Source: Kibdelosporangium sp040675465 (GTDB lineage Bacteria > Actinomycetota > Actinomycetes > Mycobacteriales > Pseudonocardiaceae). From it: DNA of 64,000 nt. Under the pieces are notes generated by a model. It was not told where the DNA came from. It did not search any database and saw nothing but the letters and a program-made list of their open reading frames with translations. A program made the translations under genes and the position numbers. Positions 17,541-26,172 of this stretch are shown here, in pieces (position 1 is the first letter of the stretch; every line of letters begins with the position of its first letter). The stretch covers positions 1,178,001-1,242,000 of the forward strand of contig NZ_JBFAPA010000001.1 of the NCBI RefSeq assembly GCF_040675465.1, in the 5' to 3' direction.

Positions 17541-18686
17541 TCAACCGGCCTGAACCGCCACCGGTTCGGGTGCGCGGGAGCGGCCGAGTCGCTGGGCCAG
17601 CGGCCGGCCGCTGGCCCACAATGCCGCCAGGACAACGAAAGCGATCGGCAGAGCCCAGTAGTCCACGGGTGGCGCCGCCAGGACGAGCGATTGCCCGTAC
17701 AGGGCAAGGCCGCCGAGCGCGGTGACCAGGGCGGCGCCGGTCAGGGGCCGCACCGGTAGCAGGAACGCGATGTCGACGGCGAGGCCGGTGAACACCAGCC
17801 AGAACGGCACCGCGGAGGGCGGGAAACCGGTGCCCACCAGCAAAGGCCAGATGATGCCGCGGTACGCCACGTAGGCCCCGGCGATCAGCGTGGCCGTCCA
17901 TGCCCGGCCCATTGCCTTGCGCGCCAACGCGAGCACGAGCCCGACCGCGACGATTCCCCACGCCGGGTAGACCCAGGAGGGGATCGGCAGGGCGAAGTGT
18001 TGCAGGGCTTCGAGGTCCACTGGGCGGTTGATCTGCTGGGCAGCGAACCGAAGCAGCTCCGGTTCGGCGTAGGGAGTGCCGCGCAGCCACGATTCCAGCT
18101 CCAGCACGCCGTACTCCTGTTGCCCCGCGGGGAACCAGACGTCCTCCAGCAGGAAGAAGAACAGCGCTGCGAGTACGAAACCGCGGCGGCCCATGCCCAG
18201 CCAGCCGTCGATCGCGCCCGCGAGCATCAGCACCGTGCCGATGTACAGCAACAGGTGGGATGGGCTCCACGCGGTGAGGTCGAGGCCGTTGATCCGGTGG
18301 TTGATCACGTCCAGCGGCGCGGCGATCAGGAACACGACGATCCCCGCCTGCATCAGCCGCAGCGCGCGCTTGTGGACAGCGAAGCCGGTGAAGCTGTGGA
18401 GGACCACCAGCACGATCACCATCACCGTGCCCACGGTGTTCAGCAGGTGGGGTGGGGCGAGGTCGTCGCGCAGCCACTTGAAGTGCCACGAGACGTCCCA
18501 CGAGGAGCCGAGCACCTTGAACCCGAACGCCACCAGCCACGCCCGGTAGGCGAGCAAGGTCACCCACTCGGGTGTGTCTCGGCCGGCCTTGCCGCGGGAC
18601 CAGTGCAGCCGGAAGAACGCCAGGAACTGACCCACTGGCCCCAGCCTGGTCGGGTCCACGATCGGGTTATTCACGCGCGCCATCAT
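17541..18686 (-). CDS. multi-pass integral membrane protein, function unknown
   Basis: About 381 residues from MMARVNNPIVD, with about eight to nine hydrophobic segments. Features include paired Trp/His-rich loops (SSWDVSWHFKW near the N-terminus and FFFLLEDVWFPAGQQEYG in the middle) and HxxNxxxxDLTAWSPSHLLLY, which could bind a metal or heme. I cannot name a family. The start is uncertain (18683, 18686 or a GTG at 18707). The 3' end lies 1 bp from that of the convergent secreted-protein gene. Confidence 0.8.
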   Translation of the reverse strand: MMARVNNPIVDPTRLGPVGQFLAFFRLHWSRGKAGRDTPEWVTLLAYRAWLVAFGFKVLGSSWDVSWHFKWLRDDLAPPHLLNTVGTVMVIVLVVLHSFTGFAVHKRALRLMQAGIVVFLIAAPLDVINHRINGLDLTAWSPSHLLLYIGTVLMLAGAIDGWLGMGRRGFVLAALFFFLLEDVWFPAGQQEYGVLELESWLRGTPYAEPELLRFAAQQINRPVDLEALQHFALPIPSWVYPAWGIVAVGLVLALARKAMGRAWTATLIAGAYVAYRGIIWPLLVGTGFPPSAVPFWLVFTGLAVDIAFLLPVRPLTGAALVTALGGLALYGQSLVLAAPPVDYWALPIAFVVLAALWASGRPLAQRLGRSRAPEPVAVQAG

Positions 18687-18782
18687 CGCTGTCCGCGCCC
18701 GCTGCACGAAATCGGGGATTCACCCTTAGGTGGAGTGAACGCGCTTGTCCTGCTTCCGGCCGCCCCGGTACCGATATCGGGC

Positions 18783-18854
18783 ATGACCCGCGTGATCGCC
18801 ATCGTCGTGCTCGCCGTCCTCGCCCTCGCCGCGCTGGCGAGCCTGATTTCATAG
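18783..18854 (+). CDS. possible 23-residue membrane peptide
   Basis: ATG to TAG, with MTR, then an almost wholly hydrophobic stretch of Val, Leu and Ala ending SLIS, so it would be a single-helix membrane peptide. It ends 4 bp before the DUF3151 start, and its stop region holds the AGGGG that could serve that gene. There is no convincing ribosome binding site of its own. It may be only a leader segment. Confidence 0.35.
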   Translation: MTRVIAIVVLAVLALAALASLIS

Positions 18855-18858
18855 GGGC

Positions 18859-19257
18859 ATGCACGACAACCTGCTCGGCCCCGAGCCGACCCGACTGCCC
18901 GCCCGCCCCGAGCAAGAGGCGGCCGTGGACGCCGGCAAAGACGCCAAGGAGATCGTGGCCGCGTGGCCGGACTTCAGCGAGGGCTGGGCGATCCTCGCCG
19001 AACAGGCCTTCGCGGACGGCGAGACGGTCACCGCCTACGCATACGCCCGCACGGGCTACCACCGCGGCCTGGACCAGCTGCGCCGCAACGGCTGGAAGGG
19101 GTTCGGCCCGGTGCCCTGGGACCACCGCCCCAACCAGGGCTTCCTGCGCGCGCTCGCGGTGCTCGGCAAGGCCGCGCAGGCCATCGGCGAGACCGAGGAG
19201 TACGACCGGGTGAAGAAGTTCCTCACCGACTCCGACCCGGCCGCACCGGGGATCTGA
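18859..19257 (+). CDS. DUF3151 family protein
   Basis: 132 residues matching the actinobacterial DUF3151 family: ends of the fold are HDNLLGPEPTRLP and EEYDRVKKFLTDSDP, and the centre has AYAYARTGYHRGLDQLRRNGWKG and VPWDHRPNQGFLRAL. The predicted fold is all-alpha with a helix-repeat look, cytosolic, no known activity. Its place between fba and purA resembles the mycobacterial arrangement. AGGGGC sits just before the ATG. A hairpin terminator follows. Confidence 0.88.
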   Translation: MHDNLLGPEPTRLPARPEQEAAVDAGKDAKEIVAAWPDFSEGWAILAEQAFADGETVTAYAYARTGYHRGLDQLRRNGWKGFGPVPWDHRPNQGFLRALAVLGKAAQAIGETEEYDRVKKFLTDSDPAAPGI

Positions 19258-19263
19258 CCGGAA

Positions 19264-19288
19264 AGGGGGCCGCCGCGAGCGGCCCCCT
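19264..19288. terminator. terminator hairpin between DUF3151 and HNH genes
   Basis: AGGGGGCCGC, loop CGCGA, then the exact complement GCGGCCCCCT. It lies 6 bp after the DUF3151 stop and 5 bp before the convergent HNH gene stop, so it can serve both. Confidence 0.75.
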
Positions 19289-19293
19289 GCCCG

Positions 19294-19920
19294 TCAGCAG
19301 CGGTCGAGCATCGAGGACAGCGCCGACTTCTCCGACGAGTTGACCGTCAGCGCCCACTTGTACTTCGAGGCGATCCACATCCGCGCGTAGGTGCACCAGT
19401 ACGAGGTGAGGGGCGGCTTCCACACGTCCGGCGTCTTGTCGCCCTTGGCCTGGTTGACGTTGTCGGTCACGGCGATCAGCTGCGGGCTGGACAGGTCGTT
19501 GGCGAACTGCTCCCGCTTCGACGTCGTCCACGACGAGGCCCCGGTGCGCCACGCGGCCGCCAGCGGCACGACATGGTCGATGTCGACGTCCGAGGCCGCC
19601 GTCCAAGTGGCGCCGTCGTACGGGCTGTACCAGCGGCCGGCCGTGGCCGCGCAGGACGAGCTGGTCACGACGTTGGTGCCGTCGCGCTTGAGAACGGTCT
19701 CGCGGGTGTCGCAGGTACCGGAAACGAGGTGCCAGTGCGGGAAGAGATCGCGGCTGTAGCCGGTCATCGAACCGTCCGCGCGGACGGTCAGCGACGCCAG
19801 CTCGGATCGTGCGGTGGTCGCGCTGGGAATGCCTGGCGGGGTCGCGTTCGCGACCGCTACCAGGGAGAGCAGCAGCGCGACGACGACCAGCAGGGTCCGA
19901 TAGGCACGTTTGGCGGACAT
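19294..19920 (-). CDS. secreted HNH nuclease-type protein (DUF1524-like)
   Basis: 208 residues with a signal peptide (MSAKRAYRTLLVVVALLL, cleavage near ANA). The mature domain has DIDHVVPLAAAWRTG, the HNH metal-binding DHxxP segment, then NLIAV-like QLIAVTDNVNQAKGDKTPDVW and a C-terminal YWCTYARMWIASKYKWAL. Such secreted proteins are common in actinomycetes and may degrade extracellular DNA. The start is fixed by GGAGGTGAC directly before the ATG. Four Cys suggest disulfides. Confidence 0.87.
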   Translation of the reverse strand: MSAKRAYRTLLVVVALLLSLVAVANATPPGIPSATTARSELASLTVRADGSMTGYSRDLFPHWHLVSGTCDTRETVLKRDGTNVVTSSSCAATAGRWYSPYDGATWTAASDVDIDHVVPLAAAWRTGASSWTTSKREQFANDLSSPQLIAVTDNVNQAKGDKTPDVWKPPLTSYWCTYARMWIASKYKWALTVNSSEKSALSSMLDRC

Positions 19921-19955
19921 GTCACCTCCGTGGGTTAGGTCACAGGGACCGTTAC

Positions 19956-20528
19956 TCACGGAGATGGAGGTGGCAATACCTTTGGGTGACGCTCGGACGA
20001 CTTACCGTGTAACTCAGCGCTGATGACGGCCCGCAGCAACCGGGCCGTGTGGTCGGCGATGTCCGCTGGTGGTGTGGGCCGGCCCTGAGCCAGCCACCAG
20101 CTGATGGCCTCGACGTGGATGGCGCCCAGCACCTTCGGGGTGAGTCCGCCGGCCCCTGGTGGCAGGTGCTGCGCGCTCATCTCGCCCAGCGCCGACCGCA
20201 TGTGCTCGGCGAACCACGCCGTGCCCTTCCCACCCAGCAGCGGCCCGTACAGCCCGTCGTACGCGGCGATGTGCTCGAAGAACCCGACCCACCTCCGCCG
20301 CCTGTCCGCTGTGCTGGTCAGCATGTCCGCCATCGCCTCGTCGAAGACCTGCTCGGCCAGCTGGTACTTGTCCCGGTAGGCCCGGTAGAACGCGGCCCGG
20401 CTGATCATCGCCCGCTCGGTGATCTGTCCGACGGTCACCCGTTCGAACCCGCGTTCGCCGATCAGGTCGACCAGTGCCGCGCGCAACAGCTTGCGGGTCC
20501 GCCGTACCCGCACGTCCGGCTGAGACAC
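19956..20528 (-). CDS. TetR-family transcriptional regulator
   Basis: 190 residues. The N-terminal HTH is clear: RTRKLLRAALVDLIGERGFERVTVGQITERAMISRAAFYRAYRDKYQLAEQVF, written here only by its ends RTRKLL and YRDKYQ. The C-terminal ligand domain is not diagnostic. GTG 20528 is chosen because AAGGAGCGTGAT precedes it; the upstream extension to 20597 is non-coding. It is divergent from the quinone reductase gene, which it probably controls. Confidence 0.88.
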   Translation of the reverse strand: MSQPDVRVRRTRKLLRAALVDLIGERGFERVTVGQITERAMISRAAFYRAYRDKYQLAEQVFDEAMADMLTSTADRRRRWVGFFEHIAAYDGLYGPLLGGKGTAWFAEHMRSALGEMSAQHLPPGAGGLTPKVLGAIHVEAISWWLAQGRPTPPADIADHTARLLRAVISAELHGKSSERHPKVLPPPSP

Positions 20529-20565
20529 ATCACGCTCCTTGTCCGGGATGAGACGTCCGCGCCCA

Positions 20566-20582
20566 GGTGAACCTTGTTCGCC
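20566..20582. promoter_or_regulatory. candidate TetR operator
   Basis: GGTGAAC, CTT, GTTCGCC: 7-bp inverted arms with one mismatch, in the 110-bp divergent gap between the TetR gene and the quinone reductase gene. Confidence 0.4.
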
Positions 20583-20638
20583 CAGCCCCAGGACCACCAG
20601 TCTGCCTGTGCACCGGGAGATCGACTGGGGAGCAACAG

Positions 20639-21583
20639 ATGCGAGTTGTGCTGGTCACCGAATTCGGCGGCCCGGAGGTGCTGAAGGTCGCGACGGCCGC
20701 CGAGCCGGTGCCGTCGGATGGGCAGGTCCTCGTCGCGGTCGAACGGGCCGCGGTGCTGTACGGGGAGACGATCGTGCGCCGTGGTGAGCACCCGTTCCCG
20801 TTGCCGTACGTGCCGGGCATGGAGATCGGCGGCCGGGTTGTGGCCGCTCCCGGCCATGAGCTGGACGGACGGCTGGTGGTCGGCACCACGACCGGCCTGT
20901 CCGGCGGCTACGCCGAGTTCGCACTGGCCGAGGACGTCCACTTGGTGCCGGACGGGATGTCGCTCGACCACGCCGTGGCCTTGTTCGGCGCGGGCGGCCT
21001 CGCGGTGGGGCTGCTCGCGGCGATGGACGTCGGGCCGGACGACACGGTGCTGATCACCGCCGCGGCCGGGCGGATGGGGTCACTGCTCGTCCAGCTTGCC
21101 AAGGCGGCCGGCGCTCGGGTGATCGGAGCCGTTGGCACGCAAGAGAAACTCGACGCGGTGCGGGCGTTCGGCGCGGACGTGGCGGTGTCCTACTCGGACC
21201 CGGACTGGGCCGCGCCGGTCGAGGCGACCGTCGTCCTCGACGCGATCGGCGGCGACGTGGGCCCCCAGGCCCTCGCCGCCGTGGCCACGGGTGTGGGCCG
21301 GATCGGCTTCTACGGCTACGCCTCGGGCAGGTGGCCGGACCTGGACATCGGCGACATCGCCCGGCGGGGCCTGACCGTGGTGGGCTCGCTGGGCAAAGTG
21401 CTCGCCAAACCCGCCGCTGAACGCCGTGCCGACGTCCAGCGTGCCCTGACCGCCGGCCTCACCCCGCGCATCCACGCCGTCCACCCCCTCGAACGGGCCG
21501 CCGACGCGCACACCGACCTCGAGCAGCGCCGCAATGTGGGCGCTGTCCTGCTCGATGTCACACCACCCCGCGGGCGACCCTGA
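20639..21583 (+). CDS. zinc-binding-type quinone oxidoreductase (MDR family)
   Basis: 314 residues of the medium-chain dehydrogenase/reductase fold, quinone reductase branch: N-terminal GroES-like part (EFGGPEVLKV, LPYVPGMEIGGRV) and a nucleotide-binding part (VLITAAAGRMGSLLVQLAKAAGARVIG). No structural or catalytic zinc cysteines are present, as expected for QOR. It uses NADPH to reduce quinones. CTGGGGAGC precedes the ATG. Control by the divergent TetR is likely. The last 26 bp overlap the convergent gene. Confidence 0.9.
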   Translation: MRVVLVTEFGGPEVLKVATAAEPVPSDGQVLVAVERAAVLYGETIVRRGEHPFPLPYVPGMEIGGRVVAAPGHELDGRLVVGTTTGLSGGYAEFALAEDVHLVPDGMSLDHAVALFGAGGLAVGLLAAMDVGPDDTVLITAAAGRMGSLLVQLAKAAGARVIGAVGTQEKLDAVRAFGADVAVSYSDPDWAAPVEATVVLDAIGGDVGPQALAAVATGVGRIGFYGYASGRWPDLDIGDIARRGLTVVGSLGKVLAKPAAERRADVQRALTAGLTPRIHAVHPLERAADAHTDLEQRRNVGAVLLDVTPPRGRP

Positions 21584-22223
21584 GGTCCTCGGTGTGCCGG
21601 TACCAGGTCCACTTCGTCATCGGCCGGGGATGCGACTCGCCGTCCTTGACCGGGTGCACCGGCAGCGACCCGAGCTGGAACGCGCGGCCCTTGTACTCGC
21701 GGACGCGCTTGCCGATCAGTCCCCGGTGGATCACCCGCACGAGCAGGCCCTGCGCCGGATCGGGTGACACCTCCACCGCGCTGACCCGGCCGCGGACCAC
21801 GGTGGTGTCGTCGCAGTAGGCGACGCCCCGGACGGGTGCGATCCGGCCGACCCCGACCAGCACCCCGCCGGCGTCGTCGCGGACCAATGGGACCGCGTCC
21901 ACATCCCCGCGCAGGGCGACCTCGATGGCCCCGTCCGGCAGGTCCCAGAGCGACGCCACCGCGGACTCGCCGGTGGGGATGTACCCAACCGTCACCGTGC
22001 CGAGCAGGTCCTTGCGCAACAGCCTGAGCACGACGGACGCGAGGTCCGCGTCCGTGCCGAAGATCACAAGCCGGCGGTCGCCGAGGTCGGCCAGCACGGG
22101 GTCGACCTCGTCCCGACCAGGCCTCGCGCCCACTTCGCGCACCGTGACGTCATCACGCTCGGTCAGCGACTGGAACGCACCGTGCCCGGCGGCGTCGCCG
22201 CAGGCCAATACCACTGCACCCAA
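21558..22223 (-). CDS. conserved protein upstream of purA, diacylglycerol kinase-like fold suspected
   Basis: 221 residues. The N-terminus reads like the nucleotide-binding half of the diacylglycerol/NAD kinase fold (RLVIFGTDADLASVVLRLLRKD, GTVTVGYIPTGES), and the rest is beta-rich (VEVALRGDVDAVPLVRDD, VRGVAYCDDTTVVRG), but the GGDGT motif is absent. I recall a gene of similar size next to purA in mycobacteria (Rv0358). The TTG start at 22223 is supported by CAGGAG 6 nt upstream. It is divergent from purA. Function unknown. Confidence 0.75.
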   Translation of the reverse strand: MGAVVLACGDAAGHGAFQSLTERDDVTVREVGARPGRDEVDPVLADLGDRRLVIFGTDADLASVVLRLLRKDLLGTVTVGYIPTGESAVASLWDLPDGAIEVALRGDVDAVPLVRDDAGGVLVGVGRIAPVRGVAYCDDTTVVRGRVSAVEVSPDPAQGLLVRVIHRGLIGKRVREYKGRAFQLGSLPVHPVKDGESHPRPMTKWTWYRHTEDLRVARGVV

Positions 22224-22288
22224 GGTGAACTCCTGGTCTAGTCTTCACTACCGGCATTTCGCACGCCCGAATCCACCTGGAGTTTCAC

Positions 22289-23584
22289 ATGCCGGCCATC
22301 GTGCTCATCGGCGCCCAGTGGGGCGACGAAGGTAAGGGCAAGGCGACCGACCTGCTCGGCGACCGCGTCCAGTGGGTCGTCCGCTACCAGGGCGGCAACA
22401 ACGCGGGTCACACCGTCGTCCTCCCGGACGGCCAGGACTTCGCGTTGCACCTGATCCCGTCGGGCATCCTCACGCCCGGGGTCACGAACGTCATCGGCAA
22501 CGGGGTGGTGGTGGACCCGGGCGTGCTGCTGTCCGAGCTCGCCGGCCTGGAGGCCCGCGACGTCGACACCAGCAGGCTGCTGATCTCGGCCGACGCGCAC
22601 TTGATCATGCCCTACCACGTGGCGATCGATAAGGTCACCGAGCGGTACCTGGGCAAGTCCAAGATCGGCACCACCGGCCGCGGCATCGGCCCCTGCTACC
22701 AGGACAAGGTGGCGCGGGTCGGCGTGCGGGTGCAGGACCTGCTGGACGAGAAGATCATGCGGCAGAAGGTCGACGCGGCCCTGGACTTCAAGAACCAGGT
22801 GCTGGTCAAGGTGTACAACCACCGCGCGCTGGACCCCAACCAGGTCGTCGACACCGTGCTGGAGCAGGGCACCAAGTTCCTCAGCCGGATCGCCGACACC
22901 CGCCTGCTGCTCAACCAGGCCCTCGAACGCGGCGAGAACGTCCTGCTCGAAGGCTCCCAGGGCACGCTGCTGGACGTCGACCACGGCACCTACCCGTTCG
23001 TCACCTCGTCGAACCCGACCTCCGGTGGCGCGTCCTCGGGTTCGGGCATCGGCCCCACCCGGATCACCACGGTGATCGGCATCCTCAAGGCCTACACAAC
23101 CCGCGTGGGTTCCGGGCCGTTCCCGACCGAGCTGACCGACGAGATGGGCGAGCGGCTGCGCAAGACCGGCGGCGAGTTCGGTGTCACCACCGGCCGTTCG
23201 CGCCGCACCGGCTGGTTCGACGCGGTCATCGCCCGCTACGCCGCACGCGTCAACGGCATCACGGACTTCTTCCTCACCAAGCTGGACGTCCTGTCCGGCC
23301 TGGACACCGTGCCGATCTGCGTCGGGTACGAAGTGGACGGCCGCCGCGTCGACGACATGCCGATGACACAGACCGACGTCCACCACGCCATCCCGGTGTA
23401 CGAGGAGATGCCGGGCTGGTGGGAGGACATCAGCGAGTGCCGTGACTTCAACGAGCTCCCGGCCAATGCGCGCGCCTACGTCGAACACCTCGAGGAGCTG
23501 TCCGGCGCCCGCATCTCCGCCATCGGCGTCGGTCCCGGCCGGGAACAGACGATCGTCCGCCACCAGATGGTGCCCACCGCCTGA
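22289..23584 (+). CDS. purA: adenylosuccinate synthetase
   Basis: 431 residues. GTP-dependent condensation of IMP and aspartate, the first step from IMP to AMP. Motifs: GAQWGDEGKGK (P-loop and catalytic Asp near the N-terminus), QGGNNAGHTVV, GTTGRGIGP, EGSQGTLLDVDHGTYP and TTGRSRRTGWFD. Full length. CTGGAG precedes the ATG. purB, which completes the conversion to AMP, lies 20 kb downstream. Confidence 0.98.
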   Translation: MPAIVLIGAQWGDEGKGKATDLLGDRVQWVVRYQGGNNAGHTVVLPDGQDFALHLIPSGILTPGVTNVIGNGVVVDPGVLLSELAGLEARDVDTSRLLISADAHLIMPYHVAIDKVTERYLGKSKIGTTGRGIGPCYQDKVARVGVRVQDLLDEKIMRQKVDAALDFKNQVLVKVYNHRALDPNQVVDTVLEQGTKFLSRIADTRLLLNQALERGENVLLEGSQGTLLDVDHGTYPFVTSSNPTSGGASSGSGIGPTRITTVIGILKAYTTRVGSGPFPTELTDEMGERLRKTGGEFGVTTGRSRRTGWFDAVIARYAARVNGITDFFLTKLDVLSGLDTVPICVGYEVDGRRVDDMPMTQTDVHHAIPVYEEMPGWWEDISECRDFNELPANARAYVEHLEELSGARISAIGVGPGREQTIVRHQMVPTA

Positions 23585-23603
23585 GTGTCAACCGATCCCG
23601 CGA

Positions 23604-23624
23604 TGCGGTCACCCGGTGACCGCA
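23604..23624. promoter_or_regulatory. 21-bp perfect palindrome between purA and the ssu operon
   Basis: TGCGGTCACC, one central C, then the exact complement GGTGACCGCA. The one-base centre makes an RNA hairpin strained, so a protein operator for the sulfonate operon is more likely than a purA terminator, though either is possible. Confidence 0.45.
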
Positions 23625-23721
23625 CCGCGAGACGAGTCCTGCCAAGGGAAAGCGCAAGACCCCGGCCCACCATCCGGGACGCGTTGACGGTCCGCTGAGC
23701 GGGACCGAACACTCGGGACCC

Positions 23722-24546
23722 ATGAGTGAGACCTCGCTCGCGGCCCGTCCCGGCCTGGCCGAGCGGAAGCGAACGGCCGCCGCCGTGCCGGGCAGACGGT
23801 GGCGGCCGCCGGACCTACGGCGGTGGATCAGTCCACTTGCGATAGTCGTCCTCTGGCAGCTCGCCAGCAGTACGGGAGTGCTGCCGGAGGACAAGCTCAG
23901 CTCGCCGTGGACGATTCTGAAAGCAGGTGTCGACCTCGCCGGGACCGGTGAGCTGGGCGAGGCGTTCGTGGTCTCGCTGCGGCGGGTGGCGATCGGGTTC
24001 GCGATCGGCGCGGTGACCGGGCTGGTGCTGGGGATCGTCTCCGGGCTGTCGCGGTGGGGCGCGGCGCTGGTCGACCCACCGGTGCAGATGCTGCGCACGC
24101 TGCCGTTCCTCGGGCTGATCCCGTTGTTCATCCTGTGGTTCGGCATCGGCGAGGAGCCGAAGATCGCGCTGGTCGCGCTCGGCGTGGCGTTTCCCTTGTA
24201 CCTCAACGTGCATTCCGGGATCCGTGGCACCGAGCCACAGCTGATCGAGGCCACCACCGCACTCGGGTTCACCAGGGCCGAGCGGCTGCTGCACGTGATC
24301 CTGCCGTCGGCCGTGCCGCAGACGCTGGTCGGGGTCCGGCAGTCGCTTGGCATCGCGTGGCTTTCACTGATCGTCGGTGAGCAGGTCAACGCGGATGCCG
24401 GGCTGGGGTACCTGATCAACAACGCACGCGACTTCCTGCGCACCGACATCATCGTGGTCGGGCTGGTCGTGTACGCGATCCTCGGGCTGGTCACCGACGC
24501 CCTGGTGCGGTTGCTGGAGAAGAGGGCGTTGCAGTGGCGGGCGTGA
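23722..24546 (+). CDS. ssuC: aliphatic sulfonate ABC transporter, permease
   Basis: 274 residues, about six membrane segments, and the binding-protein-dependent permease (EAA) loop EATTALGFTRAERLLHVILPSA. It closely follows the SsuC pattern (VLWQLASSTGVLPEDKLSSPW; LRTLPFLGLIPLFILWFGIGE; SLIVGEQVNADAGLGYLI). It forms the membrane channel for sulfonate uptake as a sulfur source. First gene of a four-gene operon with overlapping ends. The ATG at 23722 has no strong ribosome binding site. Confidence 0.9.
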   Translation: MSETSLAARPGLAERKRTAAAVPGRRWRPPDLRRWISPLAIVVLWQLASSTGVLPEDKLSSPWTILKAGVDLAGTGELGEAFVVSLRRVAIGFAIGAVTGLVLGIVSGLSRWGAALVDPPVQMLRTLPFLGLIPLFILWFGIGEEPKIALVALGVAFPLYLNVHSGIRGTEPQLIEATTALGFTRAERLLHVILPSAVPQTLVGVRQSLGIAWLSLIVGEQVNADAGLGYLINNARDFLRTDIIVVGLVVYAILGLVTDALVRLLEKRALQWRA

Positions 24547-25199
24547 AAGGGCTGACCAAGCGGTACGGCGACCGGGTCGTGCTGGACGGGCTCGACCTGG
24601 AGATCGCGCCCGGCGAGTTCGTCGCGCTGCTCGGGCACAGCGGTTCCGGCAAGTCGACGCTGCTGCGGGTCCTCGCGGGCCTCGACCGGGATATCGAGGG
24701 CGAGGTCCATGTCAGCGGCACGGTCTCGGTGGCCTTCCAGCAACCCAGGCTGCTGCCGTGGCGCCGCGTGTGGCGCAACATCGTGCTCGGCCTGCACCGG
24801 CCCGATGCCGGACGGCCGTTGGCGTTGCAGGCATTGGAAGAGGTGCGGCTGGCCGAGCACGCGGACAAGTGGCCTCGTCAGCTCTCCGGCGGCGAGGCGC
24901 AACGGGTCTCGCTCGCCCGTGCCCTGGTCCGCGAGCCCGACTTGTTGCTGCTGGACGAGCCGTTCGCGGCGCTGGACGCGTTGACCCGGCTCGCGATGCA
25001 CCGCCTGGTGCAGGACCTGTGGCGGGCGCACCGGCCGTCGGTGCTGCTGGTGACCCACGATGTCGACGAGGCGTTGCGGCTCGCCGACCGCCTGCTGGTG
25101 CTGGCCGGCGGGCAGATCGTCAGTGAATACGGGCCGGGTGCACATGACCGGGCCGCTGTCCTCGCCGACCTGGGAGTGAGCGAAAGTGCGACTGCGTAA
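24534..25199 (+). CDS. ssuB: aliphatic sulfonate ABC transporter, ATP-binding subunit
   Basis: 221 residues. Complete ABC ATPase motifs: Walker A GHSGSGKST, Q-loop VAFQQPRLLPW, signature QLSGGEAQR, Walker B LLLLDEPFAALD and the switch His in VTHDVDEALRLADR. GTG 24534 overlaps the end of ssuC by 13 bp and has AGAGGG at 7 nt; GTG 24543 is an alternative in a GTGA overlap. It energises sulfonate import. Confidence 0.92.
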   Translation: MAGVKGLTKRYGDRVVLDGLDLEIAPGEFVALLGHSGSGKSTLLRVLAGLDRDIEGEVHVSGTVSVAFQQPRLLPWRRVWRNIVLGLHRPDAGRPLALQALEEVRLAEHADKWPRQLSGGEAQRVSLARALVREPDLLLLDEPFAALDALTRLAMHRLVQDLWRAHRPSVLLVTHDVDEALRLADRLLVLAGGQIVSEYGPGAHDRAAVLADLGVSESATA

Positions 25200-26172
25200 C
25201 GGAATCCTGCTGGCCGTGACGGCGTTCTCCTTAGCCGCCTGCGCAACGAGCGCGCCCGCCGCCTCCAGCGGCGACGACCTGACCAAGGTCGTGCTCAAGG
25301 TCGGTGACCAGAAGGGTTCGTCCAAGGCACTGTTGACCGCGGCCGGCCTGGAGAAGGCGCCGTACAAGATCGAGTGGTCCACGTTCACCTCCGGGCCGCC
25401 GCTGCTGGAGGCCGCCTCGGGTGGCGCCATCGACATCGGCGGGGTCGGCAACACGCCGCCGATCTTCGCCGCCGCGGCCAACGCCAAGATCGCCGTCGTC
25501 AGCGCCGCCAAGGGCAACGTCGACAGCGACGCGGTCGTCGTGCCCGCGGACTCGCCGCTGCGGACCGTCCAGGACCTGCGCGGCAAGAACATCGCCGTGG
25601 CCAAGGGCAGCTCCGCGCACGGCCAGATCCTGCTCACCCTCAAGAAGGCCGGTCTGTCCACAAAGGACGTGAAGCTGAACTTCCTGCAGCCCGCCGACGC
25701 GTACGCCGCCTTCACCCAGAAACGGGTCGACGCCTGGGCCATCTGGGATCCCTACACCTCCCAGGCACTGCTGGAGGCCAACGGCCGGGTTCTGGTCGAC
25801 GGCAATGGAACCGCCAACGGCTACACCTTCCAGGTGGCCGGCCGCGCGGCTCTGGACGACCCTGGCAAGGCCGCGGCGATCAAGGACTACGTCACCCGCA
25901 TCGCCAAGGCCCAGAAGTGGTCGGACGGTCACCGGGACGAGTGGGCGCAGGCATGGTCGAACGACACCGGCCTGGCCACCACGATCACCAAGGCCGCCAC
26001 CGGCCGCGGCCCCGACCTGCCGGTCGCCATCGACGACGAGCTGATCGGCTCGGAGCAGCAACTCGCCGACACGTTCACCGATGACCGGACGCTAACGTCC
26101 AAAGTGGACTTCGTACGATTCGTCGACAAGCGGTACGCGGCCGACCTGGACGCGGCTAGGAGCAGCAAATGA
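25186..26172 (+). CDS. ssuA: aliphatic sulfonate ABC transporter, substrate-binding lipoprotein
   Basis: 328 residues with a lipoprotein signal (ILLAVTAFSLAAC, lipobox Cys at about residue 19). The periplasmic-binding fold follows the SsuA/TauA pattern: GPPLLEAASGGAIDIGGVGNTPPIFAAA, then GKNIAVAKGSSAHGQILLTLKKAGL and VDAWAIWDPYTSQALLE. It captures sulfonates outside the membrane. GTG 25186 overlaps ssuB by 14 bp, with GGGAG upstream. Confidence 0.92.
   Translation: MRLRNGILLAVTAFSLAACATSAPAASSGDDLTKVVLKVGDQKGSSKALLTAAGLEKAPYKIEWSTFTSGPPLLEAASGGAIDIGGVGNTPPIFAAAANAKIAVVSAAKGNVDSDAVVVPADSPLRTVQDLRGKNIAVAKGSSAHGQILLTLKKAGLSTKDVKLNFLQPADAYAAFTQKRVDAWAIWDPYTSQALLEANGRVLVDGNGTANGYTFQVAGRAALDDPGKAAAIKDYVTRIAKAQKWSDGHRDEWAQAWSNDTGLATTITKAATGRGPDLPVAIDDELIGSEQQLADTFTDDRTLTSKVDFVRFVDKRYAADLDAARSSK

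Noticed and set aside
23585..23721. SAM or other sulfur riboswitch before ssuC
   Set aside because: The hairpins do not fit the conserved cores I know for SAM riboswitches; the main feature is a one-base-loop palindrome.
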